This document shows positions 27,524-36,013 of a stretch of 64,000 nucleotides of DNA, piece after piece. Each line of letters opens with the position of its first letter. Positions within the stretch are counted from its first letter, which is position 1. The position numbers and the translations under genes were made by a program. Origin of the DNA: CAIVAT01 sp049317265 (GTDB lineage Bacteria; Bacteroidota; Bacteroidia; Bacteroidales; FEN-979); contig JBMOIP010000013.1 in NCBI GenBank assembly GCA_049317265.1, forward strand, positions 1-64,000, given 5' to 3'. Below the pieces are notes generated by a model. It saw only the letters and a program-made list of their open reading frames with translations. It ran no database searches and was not told the DNA's origin.

Positions 27524-29014
27524 ATGAAATTACCAAAATCGACCTCAAACTGGATCAGTATTACAGGCTTTATTTTTGCTGTGAACAGCTTTATCCTGAT
27601 AGTGGTATTATTTATCCAGGCTCTATTGTCGGACCATCAAAACCCCTACAACGGCATTTTTACCTTTATTATTCTTCCTACGATCCTGGTGATCGGGCTG
27701 CTCATGATCCCGATCGGCATGCTGATTAACCGGAGGAAGACGCACGACCCTGAGAATCGCTGGCCCTTGCTGGATATGAATGTTCCCCGGCAACGGCAGA
27801 AACTGGTGATGGTTTCCATATTCACCTTTCTGTTTCTGATTGTCTCTGCCATGGGAAGCTATGAGGCTTTCAACTATACTGAATCTGTCGAATTCTGCGG
27901 TAAATTGTGCCACCAGGTGATGGAGCCTGAATATGTTACCTATCTCCATTCACCTCATGCCAGGGTTGCCTGTGTTGAGTGCCATGTTGGAGAAGGCGCC
28001 GGATGGTACGTCAAGTCGAAATTATCAGGACTTTACCAGGTTTATTCGGTCATCTTTCATAAATATCCCCAGCCTATCGAAACACCCATCCATAACTTGC
28101 GGCCGGCACGTGAAACATGCGAAAGGTGCCACTGGCCCCAGAAATTCTATTCACGTAAGCTGGTTAGCCAGCGAGTCTATGTTACCGATTCACTCAACAC
28201 CGAATTCAACTACTCCCTGCTCATGCGGATCGGCCCCAATTATAGTCCCATGGGCCTGGTGGAGGGAATTCACTGGCACATCAATAAGGATATGCGCATA
28301 GAGTATGTGGCTTCCGGTAAGGACAGGGAGTCGATTCCCTGGGTGAAATTTACCAACCTGAAAACAGGTGATGTGCAGATTTTCCAGGATACAGACAACA
28401 TGCTCGACAAAAAGGCGCTTGATACGCTGCCACACCGCGTGATGGACTGCATGGATTGCCACAACCGGCCTTCGCACTCCTACAAATCGCCGATGGTATA
28501 TGTAGATAATGGCATGGTTTCGGGAGAAATCCCGAAGGAACTTCCATTCATCAAAAAGATTGCCATGGATGTGCTGAAAGGAACCTTTACCAACAAGGAT
28601 TCAGCCTTTACCTATATCCGCGACAGCATTACCAACTTCTACAGGATCTCCTACCCCGGGATTTTTAAAACCCAAAAACCATTGATTGATAAGGCAATAG
28701 CAGGGATACTGCAGGGGTTCTCACTGAATGTCTTCCCGTTTATGCGGGCATCTGCAAGCAAATACCTCAACCATATCGGCCATCTTGAGTCAGATGGATG
28801 TTTCCGGTGTCACTCCGATCGTCATAAAAGCGACAAAGGAAAGAAGATTTCGAGGGATTGTAACCTGTGCCATACCATCATTGCCCAGGGACCAACCGGA
28901 AGTGTTGAATACTCAACGATTGACAACGTGATGGAGTTCAAGCATCCTATCGACATCAAAGACAAGTGGAAAGGCTATTTCTGTACAGAATGTCACAGGG
29001 AACTCTACCCGTAA
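27524..29014 (+). CDS. NapC/NirT-like membrane-bound multihaem cytochrome c (seven candidate haem sites)
   Basis: A 496-residue membrane cytochrome. Three hydrophobic segments lie at about 12-34, 44-68 and 94-112, followed by a long extracytoplasmic part. Six classical CXXCH sites are visible: CVECH (150-154), CERCH (199-203), CMDCH (309-313), CFRCH (426-430), CNLCH (446-450) and CTECH (487-491). A first site reads CGKLCH (125-130), which is CX3CH. The SVEFCGKLCHQVMEPEY context is that of the first haem of NapC/NirT quinol dehydrogenases. It likely takes electrons from menaquinol and passes them to a periplasmic acceptor. No reductase gene accompanies it, so the terminal acceptor is unknown. 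The gene stands alone between its promoter and guaB. Confidence 0.88.
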   Translation: MKLPKSTSNWISITGFIFAVNSFILIVVLFIQALLSDHQNPYNGIFTFIILPTILVIGLLMIPIGMLINRRKTHDPENRWPLLDMNVPRQRQKLVMVSIFTFLFLIVSAMGSYEAFNYTESVEFCGKLCHQVMEPEYVTYLHSPHARVACVECHVGEGAGWYVKSKLSGLYQVYSVIFHKYPQPIETPIHNLRPARETCERCHWPQKFYSRKLVSQRVYVTDSLNTEFNYSLLMRIGPNYSPMGLVEGIHWHINKDMRIEYVASGKDRESIPWVKFTNLKTGDVQIFQDTDNMLDKKALDTLPHRVMDCMDCHNRPSHSYKSPMVYVDNGMVSGEIPKELPFIKKIAMDVLKGTFTNKDSAFTYIRDSITNFYRISYPGIFKTQKPLIDKAIAGILQGFSLNVFPFMRASASKYLNHIGHLESDGCFRCHSDRHKSDKGKKISRDCNLCHTIIAQGPTGSVEYSTIDNVMEFKHPIDIKDKWKGYFCTECHRELYP

Positions 29015-29081
29015 CAGTCTATATTTTCGAGGTAACAGTCAAAATAAGCTGAATAAAATATTACTTGGGCTCACCAAGATA

Positions 29082-29141
29082 AAGACGCCGGGACACAATG
29101 AGTTGAAAAGTCATCATTTTCGATTCGTGTTCTGGCGTCTT
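29082..29141. repeat. Imperfect inverted repeat between the cytochrome gene and guaB
   Basis: Arms AAGACGCCGGGAC (29082-29094) and GTTCTGGCGTCTT (29129-29141) pair at 11 of 13 positions around a 34-base loop. The wording (GGCGTCTTTGTGTC) resembles dispersed REP-type repeats. It could also act in transcript ending, but there is no T-run directly after the second arm. Confidence 0.4.
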
Positions 29142-29214
29142 TGTGTCGATTATCTTCAATTATGACAACATGATGCGGATTTAATTTACAATCATTTTGA
29201 ATAATATATTTTCG

Positions 29215-29222
29215 TACATTTG
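29215..29222 (+). promoter_or_regulatory. Candidate -7 element for guaB
   Basis: TACATTTG is an exact match to TAnnTTTG and lies 20 bases before the ATG at 29243, implying a very short leader. A TTTG at 29196-29199 lies only 15 bases upstream, closer than usual. Confidence 0.45.
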
Positions 29223-29242
29223 CACACTTAATTTTGACGCAT

Positions 29243-30709
29243 ATGTTCCTAAATTCAGATAAATTCCGGGGTGAAGGGTTGACGTATGACGATGTGCTAC
29301 TTGTTCCAGCCTATTCGGATGTACTTCCGCGTGAAACGGATGTTTCAACCTTGTTTTCCCGCAACATAAAACTCAACATTCCCATTGTGTCGGCTGCCAT
29401 GGATACGGTGACTGAGTCGCGTATGGCCATTGCCATGGCCCAGGAGGGAGGAATCGGGGTGCTGCATAAAAACATGTCGGTGGAAGCCCAGGCCTTGCAG
29501 GTGCGAAAAGTCAAACGTGCGGAGAATGGAATGATCCTTCAGCCTGTAACCCTCATGGAGCATGCCCTCGTGGGAGATGCCCTTTCCATGATGAAGGAGT
29601 TCAGCATTGGCGGAATCCCGGTAACCAATGCCAGCAACGAACTGGTTGGCATCGTTACAAACCGCGATCTTCGTTTCGAGCGCGATCATATGCGCCCGGT
29701 TACTGAAGTGATGACCAAAACGGTCATTACAATCAGCGAATTCACCGACTTTGAACAGGCCGAGGCCATTCTTCAGAAACATAAAATAGAAAAGCTGCCC
29801 GTTGTTGACAAACACAACAAACTCATCGGGTTGATCACTTATAAGGATATTTTAAAGGTCAAGGCCCGCCCTAACGCGTGCAAAGACAGCCTTGGACGGC
29901 TTCGTGTTGCAGCAGGAGTAGGTGTTACCTTCGATACGCTCGAACGTGTTGCCGCACTGGTCCGGGAGAATGTGGATGCCATCGTGATCGATACCGCCCA
30001 TGGGCACTCCAAAGGGGTGATGGAGATGGCAAAACTGGTCAAGAAAGAGTTTCCCGGTGTTGACCTGGTGATCGGGAACATCGGAACTGGAGAAGCCGCA
30101 AGAGATCTTGCGAACATCGGTGTTGACGGGGTGAAGATCGGGATCGGACCCGGCTCCATCTGTACCACCCGTATCATTGCCGGGATCGGCGTACCGCAAT
30201 TGTCGGCGGTTTATGATGTCACCTCCGCCCTCAAAGGCAGTGGGATACCTGCCATTGCTGACGGTGGAATCCGGTACACTGGAGATATTGTCAAAGCCCT
30301 GGCTGCCGGAGCACACGCCATTATGGCAGGTTCGCTTTTTGCAGGGGTGGACGAATCACCCGGGGAAACAGTGATTTTTGAAGGCCGTAAATATAAGACA
30401 TACAGGGGAATGGGATCGATTGAGGCCATGCAGCATGGTTCAAAAGACCGCTATTTCCAGGATGTGGAAGAGGATGTGAAAAAACTGGTTCCCGAAGGTA
30501 TCGTCGGAAGGGTGCCCTATAAAGGTTCCCTGTCGGAAGTGATCTACCAGATGGTTGGCGGACTGAAAGCCGGAATGGGCTATACCGGGTCAAAAACCAT
30601 TGAGATTCTGCAGCATGCCAAGTTTATCAAAATCAGCGCAGCCGGGGTTGCAGAGAGCCATCCGCACGATGTGACCATTATCAGTGAGGCGCCGAATTAC
30701 AGCCGTTAA
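29243..30709 (+). CDS. guaB: Inosine-5'-monophosphate dehydrogenase
   Basis: Oxidises IMP to XMP with NAD+, the committed step of guanine nucleotide synthesis. The 488 residues from ATG 29243 are the usual length; a TTG three codons earlier is also open but unneeded. The N-terminal LTYDDVLLVPAYSDVLP and SAAMDTVTES blocks are diagnostic. Two CBS domains lie at about 90-205 (IGGIPVTNASNELVGIVTNRDLRF; KLPVVDKHNKLIGLITYKDI). The catalytic loop is GIGPGSICTTRI with the nucleophilic Cys. The flap region GMGSIEAM and the C-terminal GGLKAGMGYTGS are present. A terminator-like hairpin follows the stop, separating it from the SurA-like genes. Confidence 0.98.
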   Translation: MFLNSDKFRGEGLTYDDVLLVPAYSDVLPRETDVSTLFSRNIKLNIPIVSAAMDTVTESRMAIAMAQEGGIGVLHKNMSVEAQALQVRKVKRAENGMILQPVTLMEHALVGDALSMMKEFSIGGIPVTNASNELVGIVTNRDLRFERDHMRPVTEVMTKTVITISEFTDFEQAEAILQKHKIEKLPVVDKHNKLIGLITYKDILKVKARPNACKDSLGRLRVAAGVGVTFDTLERVAALVRENVDAIVIDTAHGHSKGVMEMAKLVKKEFPGVDLVIGNIGTGEAARDLANIGVDGVKIGIGPGSICTTRIIAGIGVPQLSAVYDVTSALKGSGIPAIADGGIRYTGDIVKALAAGAHAIMAGSLFAGVDESPGETVIFEGRKYKTYRGMGSIEAMQHGSKDRYFQDVEEDVKKLVPEGIVGRVPYKGSLSEVIYQMVGGLKAGMGYTGSKTIEILQHAKFIKISAAGVAESHPHDVTIISEAPNYSR

Positions 30710-30714
30710 GTCAG

Positions 30715-30739
30715 CTTTGGCCATTTTGCCGGGTTTTTT
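30715..30739 (+). terminator. Candidate intrinsic terminator after guaB
   Basis: As RNA, UUUGGC pairs with GCCGGG (three G-C type and three G-U pairs) around a six-base CAUUUU loop, followed immediately by six U. It lies six bases after the guaB stop. The stem is weak because of the wobble pairs. Confidence 0.5.
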
Positions 30740-30804
30740 ATAAAGATTGAAAATTTAACAGAGTTTTAACCGTTAGTATAATTGTCAAACTAATACTGTA
30801 ACCA

Positions 30805-32796
30805 ATGAATAGCTTGAAAGGAAAAATCTTGTTGCCGTTTTTCGTACTTGTTGCAATTCTCTCGTCTTCGGCCCAGGTGAACAATGATGAAGTGCTGATG
30901 ACCATTGCAGGGAAGAAAATTTATGTCAGCGAATTTTTGAACATCTATCAGAAAAACAATGTAAAAGGTGAAGCAATCGACAAGAAGTCGCTCGATGAAT
31001 ACCTTGATCTTTTCATCAATTTCAAACTCAAGGTCAAACAGGCCGAAGAACTTGGACTTGATACCGTAGCCACCTTCAGGAACGAGCTGAATGGCTATCG
31101 CGATCAGCTTGCCAAACCTTACTTTACAGATGAAAATACCCTGAACCGGCTGATACAGGAAGCCTATGATCGGGAAAAGACCGATCTCCGGGCAAGCCAT
31201 GTGTTTTTCCGGCTGGCTCCTGATGCCTCGCCTGCCGACACTCTGGCAGCCTACAAGAAGGCCATGGCAGCGAGGGAGAAACTCATGCAGGGCGCCTCGT
31301 TTGAAGCTGTTGCTGTTGAATTCTCCGAAGATCCTTCTGCAAAAGACCGCGAAGCTACCCAGCAGCATCCATTTCTCAAGGGAAATAAAGGTGATCTTGG
31401 CTTCTTTGCTGTATTTGATATGGTGTATGCCTTTGAAAACGGCGCATGGGTTACAGAAACCGGCAAGGTCTCTATGCCGGTTCGCACAGAGTACGGTTAC
31501 CACCTGATCAAGATAACCGCCAGGCGCCCTGCACTCGGTAAAGTGACAGTTGCCCATATTTTCCTGGCAATTCCAAAGAATGCCACGGCGGAAGATTCAT
31601 TGCGGATTCATAAACGCATCGATTCAGTGTATACAAAACTGACAGGCGGCACCTCGTTTGAAGACCTCGTAAAAACCTATTCCGACGATAAAGGCTCGGC
31701 TGCCAAAGGCGGAGTGCTTCCTGCTTTTGGCGTAAACCGCATGGTGCCTGAATTTGTGGAGGCCATCTATTCCCTCGATAATGCAGGAGATTATACAAAA
31801 CCAATCCTCACTACCTATGGCTGGCACATCGTGAAACTCATTGAGCGTAAAACCCAGAAACCTTTGGATGAGGAGAAGACGGAGCTGAAGCAGAGGATAA
31901 TGAAAGATAACCGTGGCGACCAGACCCGCCAGGTGGTTATTGCCAGGATCAAAAAGGAGTATGGCGTTACGGAAAATCCTGATGCCGTTAAAGCATTTTA
32001 CGGAGTGGTGACCGACAGTATCTTCTTTGCAAAATGGAAAGCCTCCCAGGCACAGGATCTTACTGGCATGATCTTCAAGGTTGGCAACATGACTTTCCGC
32101 CAGGCAGATTTTGCCGAATATCTTGCAGCAACCCAGCGTAAGCAGGAGAAACAGGGAATTGATGCCTATGTTGATAAGAAATATGCTGACTTCCTGGATG
32201 AGAGCCTCATGAAGTGGGAAAATTCGCAACTCGAACAAAAGTATCCTGAATTCAAGGCCCTCATGGGTGAATACCGTGACGGCATCCTCCTGTTTGACCT
32301 CACCGATCAGAAAGTCTGGTCAAAGGCGGTGAAAGATACAGTCGGACTGACTGCATTTTATCAGAAGAACAAGGCAAGCTACAAATGGGATACGCGTCTC
32401 GATGCCTCCATCTATACAGTAAAAGATGCAAAGATGGTCCAGAAGGTGAAAAACTTCATTAAATCAGGGTTATCCGATAATGACCTGTTGAAGGAGGTAA
32501 ACACCGATTCAATAAAAGTGGTTACCATTGAAAGCGCGAAATTCTCCCGCAAGGATAATAAACTGATCGATTCCATTCCCTGGGTTCCCGGATTTTCAGG
32601 CGATATCCTGACTAAAGGCGCTACTGAATTCGTTTATACCCGGAAAGTACTGAAACCTGAGATCAAGGAACTTGGCGAAGCCAGGGGACTTATCACTGCT
32701 GATTATCAGAATTATCTTGAAAAAGAGTGGATTGCTTCACTCAGAGTCAAGTACCCGGTTGAAGTAAAAAGGGATGTGCTTGCGAAAATTAAATAG
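30805..32796 (+). CDS. Periplasmic SurA/PpiD-like peptidyl-prolyl isomerase with two parvulin domains
   Basis: A 663-residue exported folding factor. A signal peptide (LLPFFVLVAILSSSAQ) is followed by a SurA-type helical N-domain (about 25-115). Two parvulin-type domains follow: about 130-240 (LRASHVFFRL...KGDLGFF...YGYHLIKI) and 245-350 (VTVAHIFLAI...KGGVLPAFG...YGWHIVKL). A helical C-terminal region completes the protein. It would escort outer-membrane proteins through the periplasm. It is the first of three related genes in tandem (6 and 27 bases apart, by preferred starts), a layout known in Bacteroidetes downstream of guaB. Likely expressed with the following genes. Confidence 0.9.
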   Translation: MNSLKGKILLPFFVLVAILSSSAQVNNDEVLMTIAGKKIYVSEFLNIYQKNNVKGEAIDKKSLDEYLDLFINFKLKVKQAEELGLDTVATFRNELNGYRDQLAKPYFTDENTLNRLIQEAYDREKTDLRASHVFFRLAPDASPADTLAAYKKAMAAREKLMQGASFEAVAVEFSEDPSAKDREATQQHPFLKGNKGDLGFFAVFDMVYAFENGAWVTETGKVSMPVRTEYGYHLIKITARRPALGKVTVAHIFLAIPKNATAEDSLRIHKRIDSVYTKLTGGTSFEDLVKTYSDDKGSAAKGGVLPAFGVNRMVPEFVEAIYSLDNAGDYTKPILTTYGWHIVKLIERKTQKPLDEEKTELKQRIMKDNRGDQTRQVVIARIKKEYGVTENPDAVKAFYGVVTDSIFFAKWKASQAQDLTGMIFKVGNMTFRQADFAEYLAATQRKQEKQGIDAYVDKKYADFLDESLMKWENSQLEQKYPEFKALMGEYRDGILLFDLTDQKVWSKAVKDTVGLTAFYQKNKASYKWDTRLDASIYTVKDAKMVQKVKNFIKSGLSDNDLLKEVNTDSIKVVTIESAKFSRKDNKLIDSIPWVPGFSGDILTKGATEFVYTRKVLKPEIKELGEARGLITADYQNYLEKEWIASLRVKYPVEVKRDVLAKIK

Positions 32797-32802
32797 ATCC
32801 AA

Positions 32803-33642
32803 TTGAACCGGCTACTTATTCTCCTGTTGATCATTGCTGCATCCTGCTCGTCCTATTTCAAAAAAAAAAACGAGCGGGTACTTGCCAGGGTTTATGACGA
32901 CTACCTGTATGAATCTGAGTTGAATGGTGTGGTGTCACCGGGAACTTTACCCAAAGACAGCCTGGTGATTACCCGTAGTTTTATCGACAGCTGGGTCCGC
33001 CAGAGGCTGATGATCCAGCAGGCTGAAAAGAACCTGTCGGGAGCACAGATGGACTTTTCCAAACAACTGGAAAACTACAAGAATTCACTTACCATTTATA
33101 CATATGAAAACGCCCTGGTCCGGCAAAAGCTTGACACCCTGATCACGGAAGAGGAGACGCAGAATTATTATGATGCCAACCAGCCGAATTTTCTGCTCAA
33201 GGATAACATCGTTCAGGTGCAATATGTAAAGTTGCCTTTGAAATCGCCCCTCTCAAAACAAATTAAGAAACTTTTGAGTTCAGGCGACCAGGATGATAAA
33301 AACAAACTTTCAGATCTTTGCGAAAAGAGTGCGGCCGACTATTTCCTCGACGGTGAAAACTGGTTACTTTTCAACGATCTTTTGAAGCAGATCCCCATTA
33401 AAACATATAACCAGGAGGAGTTTCTTAAAAATCACAGGGATCTTGAATACCAGGACTCAATGTTTGTGTACCTGGTACGGTTCAAAGATTTTAAAATCAA
33501 GGAGAGTGTTTCTCCCCTGAGTTTTGAAAAACAGCGGATCCGTGATATCATCCTCAACAAGCGAAAGATTGAACTTATCGGGAAGATGCAGGATGATATC
33601 TTTGCCAATGCCCGGAAAAAAAACATGTTTGAGATTTATTAA
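32803..33642 (+). CDS. SurA-N-like lipoprotein chaperone without parvulin domain
   Basis: A predicted lipoprotein of 279 residues starting at TTG 32803, the only start that keeps the lipobox (LLILLLIIAASC, lipidated Cys15). The body is helical and resembles the SurA/PpiC N-terminal chaperone region (RSFIDSWVRQRLMIQQAEKNL), but the conserved parvulin blocks seen in both neighbours are missing. It may therefore be a chaperone without isomerase activity. A run of eleven A bases (32860-32870) falls in codons 18-22 just after the lipobox and could cause slippage. It sits 6 bases after the first SurA-like gene and belongs to the same transcript. Confidence 0.8.
   Translation: MNRLLILLLIIAASCSSYFKKKNERVLARVYDDYLYESELNGVVSPGTLPKDSLVITRSFIDSWVRQRLMIQQAEKNLSGAQMDFSKQLENYKNSLTIYTYENALVRQKLDTLITEEETQNYYDANQPNFLLKDNIVQVQYVKLPLKSPLSKQIKKLLSSGDQDDKNKLSDLCEKSAADYFLDGENWLLFNDLLKQIPIKTYNQEEFLKNHRDLEYQDSMFVYLVRFKDFKIKESVSPLSFEKQRIRDIILNKRKIELIGKMQDDIFANARKKNMFEIY
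32860..32870 (+). repeat. Homopolymer run A11 near the 5' end of the lipoprotein gene
   Basis: Eleven consecutive A bases encode most of F-K-K-K-N directly after the lipobox. Runs of this length are prone to replication or transcription slippage; a single base change would truncate the protein. Confidence 0.9.
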
Positions 33643-33669
33643 GGGAGTTGATTGCCCAAAAATATAACT

Positions 33670-35031
33670 ATGAAAATTTTAAAAGGTATCCTGCTTTTAC
33701 TTCTGTTCACGGTCTTTTTCAGGGGTTCCCTGAACGCTCAGGCTGAGCCTGACACGGTCGTCGACGGGGTGGTGGCTATTGTAGGCGGTAATGTGATCCT
33801 GAAGTCGGATATCGAAAACCAGTATTTGCAGGTCCGCAGCCAGGGAAATATCCAGGGAACTGCCCCGAAAGTGAAATGCCAGATATTTGAAAATCTCCTC
33901 TTTCAGAAACTGCTGCTTCACCAATCACAGGTTGACAGTATCAAGGTGACAGATGCCCAGGTTGAACTTGAAATGGACCGCAGGATGCGCTATTTCATCT
34001 CCCAGGCAGGAACACCTGAGCGGCTGGAGGAGCATTTTGGCAAATCGCTGCTCGAAATCAAAAACGAATTGCACGATGTGATCCAGGAGCAGATGCTTAC
34101 AGAACAGGAGCAGCAAAAGATCACAAAGGATGCAACGGTCACACCGGCTGAAGTGAAATCCTTTTTCAAAAAAATCCCCAAAGACAGTATTCCCCTTGTG
34201 AATTCCGAATTTGAAATTGGGGTCATAGTCAAGCAGCCTGTCATGGGGGAAGTTGAAAAACAGGAGGCTAAGGATAAACTGAAAAATTTCAAGGAACGGT
34301 TTACCAAAGGCGATGATTTCAGCACCCTTGCTGTACTCTATTCTGAGGACCCTGGATCTTCAAAGCAGGGAGGCGAGCTTGGAATGTTCAAGCGTGGCAC
34401 CATGCGCCCCGAATTCGAAGCAGCAGCATTCAGGCTTAAACCCGGTGAGGTTTCGGATGTGGTGGAAACTGAAGATGGTTTCCACCTTATCCAGATGATC
34501 GAACGCAGGGGAGAGTATATCAATGTCAGGCATATCCTCATTCAGCCAAAAGTTTCACCGGTGAACCTGGTGAAGGCAAAAGCGACGCTCGACAGTGTAG
34601 CATCGCTCATCATGAGTAAGAAAATGACCTATGATGCTGCAGTTGTCAGATATTCGGATGATCCGGGGAGAAACAGCGGTGGAATGATGATCAACCAGGC
34701 GAGCGGTAACAGCAGGTTTGAAGCCAACCAGATCGATGCCAAGATTTTTTTCGTGGTGGACAAACTTAAAACAGGAGATGTTTCTGCACCCGTGCTTACC
34801 AACGAACGGGGAAAACAGGATTACCGGGTATATTACCTCAAAACCAGGACAAATCCTCATAAGGCAAACCTTGAAGAGGACTATTTTCGCCTGCAGCAAA
34901 TGGCGATGGAACAAAAAAAACAGACTATTATTGAAGAGTGGATTACAACCAAGGTGAATTCTACCTATATTGTGATCATGGATGAGTACAGCAATTGTCC
35001 ATTGCAACGCAAATGGATTAAAAACAAATAG
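33670..35031 (+). CDS. SurA-like periplasmic chaperone and peptidyl-prolyl isomerase
   Basis: A 453-residue exported protein from ATG 33670. A TTG at 33652 with a GGGAG six bases upstream is an alternative start that would add six residues before the signal peptide. The signal peptide is LLLLLFTVFFRGSLNAQ. A SurA N-domain (DGVVAIVGGNVILKSDIENQY) spans about 25-160. Two parvulin domains follow: one complete (VNSEFEIGVIV...QGGELGMFKRG...FHLIQMIE) and one degenerate (INVRHILIQP...NSGGMMI). This is the closest SurA match of the trio, including the VVDGVVAIVGG opening typical of SurA. Its stop is one base before the MoxR start codon. Confidence 0.92.
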   Translation: MKILKGILLLLLFTVFFRGSLNAQAEPDTVVDGVVAIVGGNVILKSDIENQYLQVRSQGNIQGTAPKVKCQIFENLLFQKLLLHQSQVDSIKVTDAQVELEMDRRMRYFISQAGTPERLEEHFGKSLLEIKNELHDVIQEQMLTEQEQQKITKDATVTPAEVKSFFKKIPKDSIPLVNSEFEIGVIVKQPVMGEVEKQEAKDKLKNFKERFTKGDDFSTLAVLYSEDPGSSKQGGELGMFKRGTMRPEFEAAAFRLKPGEVSDVVETEDGFHLIQMIERRGEYINVRHILIQPKVSPVNLVKAKATLDSVASLIMSKKMTYDAAVVRYSDDPGRNSGGMMINQASGNSRFEANQIDAKIFFVVDKLKTGDVSAPVLTNERGKQDYRVYYLKTRTNPHKANLEEDYFRLQQMAMEQKKQTIIEEWITTKVNSTYIVIMDEYSNCPLQRKWIKNK

Positions 35032-35032
35032 T

Positions 35033-36013
35033 ATGATGATGCAATTTTCGTCGGATGTTGAAGCCGTAGATGCGCTTGTAAAGAAATATAACCTCCTTAA
35101 ATCAGAGATAGCCAAGGTCATTGTTGGACAGGATGAAGTGGTGAAGAACCTTCTGATCTCCATTTTCTGCAAAGGACACTGTTTGTTGGTGGGTGTGCCG
35201 GGACTGGCAAAGACACTGATGGTGAACACCCTCTCAAAGGCGCTGGGGCTTAGCTACAGTCGCATCCAGTTTACGCCTGACCTGATGCCTTCTGATATTA
35301 TCGGCACGGAGATACTGGATGAGAACCGCCATTTCCGGTTTATCAAGGGGCCTGTATTTGCCAATATAATCCTGGCCGACGAAATCAACCGTACACCGCC
35401 CAAAACCCAGTCTGCCCTGCTCGAGGCCATGCAGGAGAAAGCGGTCACTGTTGCCGGCACCAGTTATCATCTGACTGAACCGTTTTTTGTTCTCGCCACG
35501 CAGAATCCAATTGAACAGGAGGGAACCTATCCTTTGCCGGAAGCGCAGCTCGACAGGTTCATGTTCAACATCTGGCTTGATTACCCCTCGTTTGATGAGG
35601 AGATCCGTATTGTCAAAGCAACCACAACCGAAAAATCGGTATCACCGTCAGTCGTCCTTTCTGCCGAAGAGATATTATTCTTCCAGAACCTGATCCGTAA
35701 AATACCTGTCCCCGACAATGTCTTTCATTTTGCAGTCAACCTGGTTTCCTCAACCCGGCCCAAAACTGACAAAGCCAATCCATGGGCCAATGAATATCTT
35801 ACCTGGGGTGCGGGGCCAAGGGCTTCGCAGTACCTGATCCTGGGAGCGAAATGCCATGCTGTCCTGAATGGCAAATATTCACCCGACATTGAGGATGTGA
35901 GGGCCGTTGCAACCTCGGTTCTGAGGCATCGTATTGTAAGGAACTATAAGGCAGAGGCTGAGGGTATTTCTGTTGAAGGCATTATCGAACACTTTTTAAA
36001 AACTCTTGCATAA
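35033..36013 (+). CDS. MoxR-family AAA+ ATPase
   Basis: A cytoplasmic AAA+ ATPase of 326 residues, from the ATG at 35033 just after the surA-like stop (the longer frame from 34982 lies inside that gene). Walker A is GVPGLAKT, Walker B is IILADEINR, and the MoxR signature ATQNPIEQEGTYPLPEAQLDRFM is present. MoxR proteins usually help mature or assemble partner proteins carrying VWA domains, but no VWA or DUF58 gene lies here. Its stop overlaps the pstS start by one base, tying it to the phosphate-uptake operon. Its client is unknown. Confidence 0.93.
   Translation: MMMQFSSDVEAVDALVKKYNLLKSEIAKVIVGQDEVVKNLLISIFCKGHCLLVGVPGLAKTLMVNTLSKALGLSYSRIQFTPDLMPSDIIGTEILDENRHFRFIKGPVFANIILADEINRTPPKTQSALLEAMQEKAVTVAGTSYHLTEPFFVLATQNPIEQEGTYPLPEAQLDRFMFNIWLDYPSFDEEIRIVKATTTEKSVSPSVVLSAEEILFFQNLIRKIPVPDNVFHFAVNLVSSTRPKTDKANPWANEYLTWGAGPRASQYLILGAKCHAVLNGKYSPDIEDVRAVATSVLRHRIVRNYKAEAEGISVEGIIEHFLKTLA

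Noticed and set aside
29015..29242. A purine-sensing riboswitch upstream of guaB
   Set aside because: The promoter core lies only 20 bases from the start codon, leaving no room for an aptamer in the leader.
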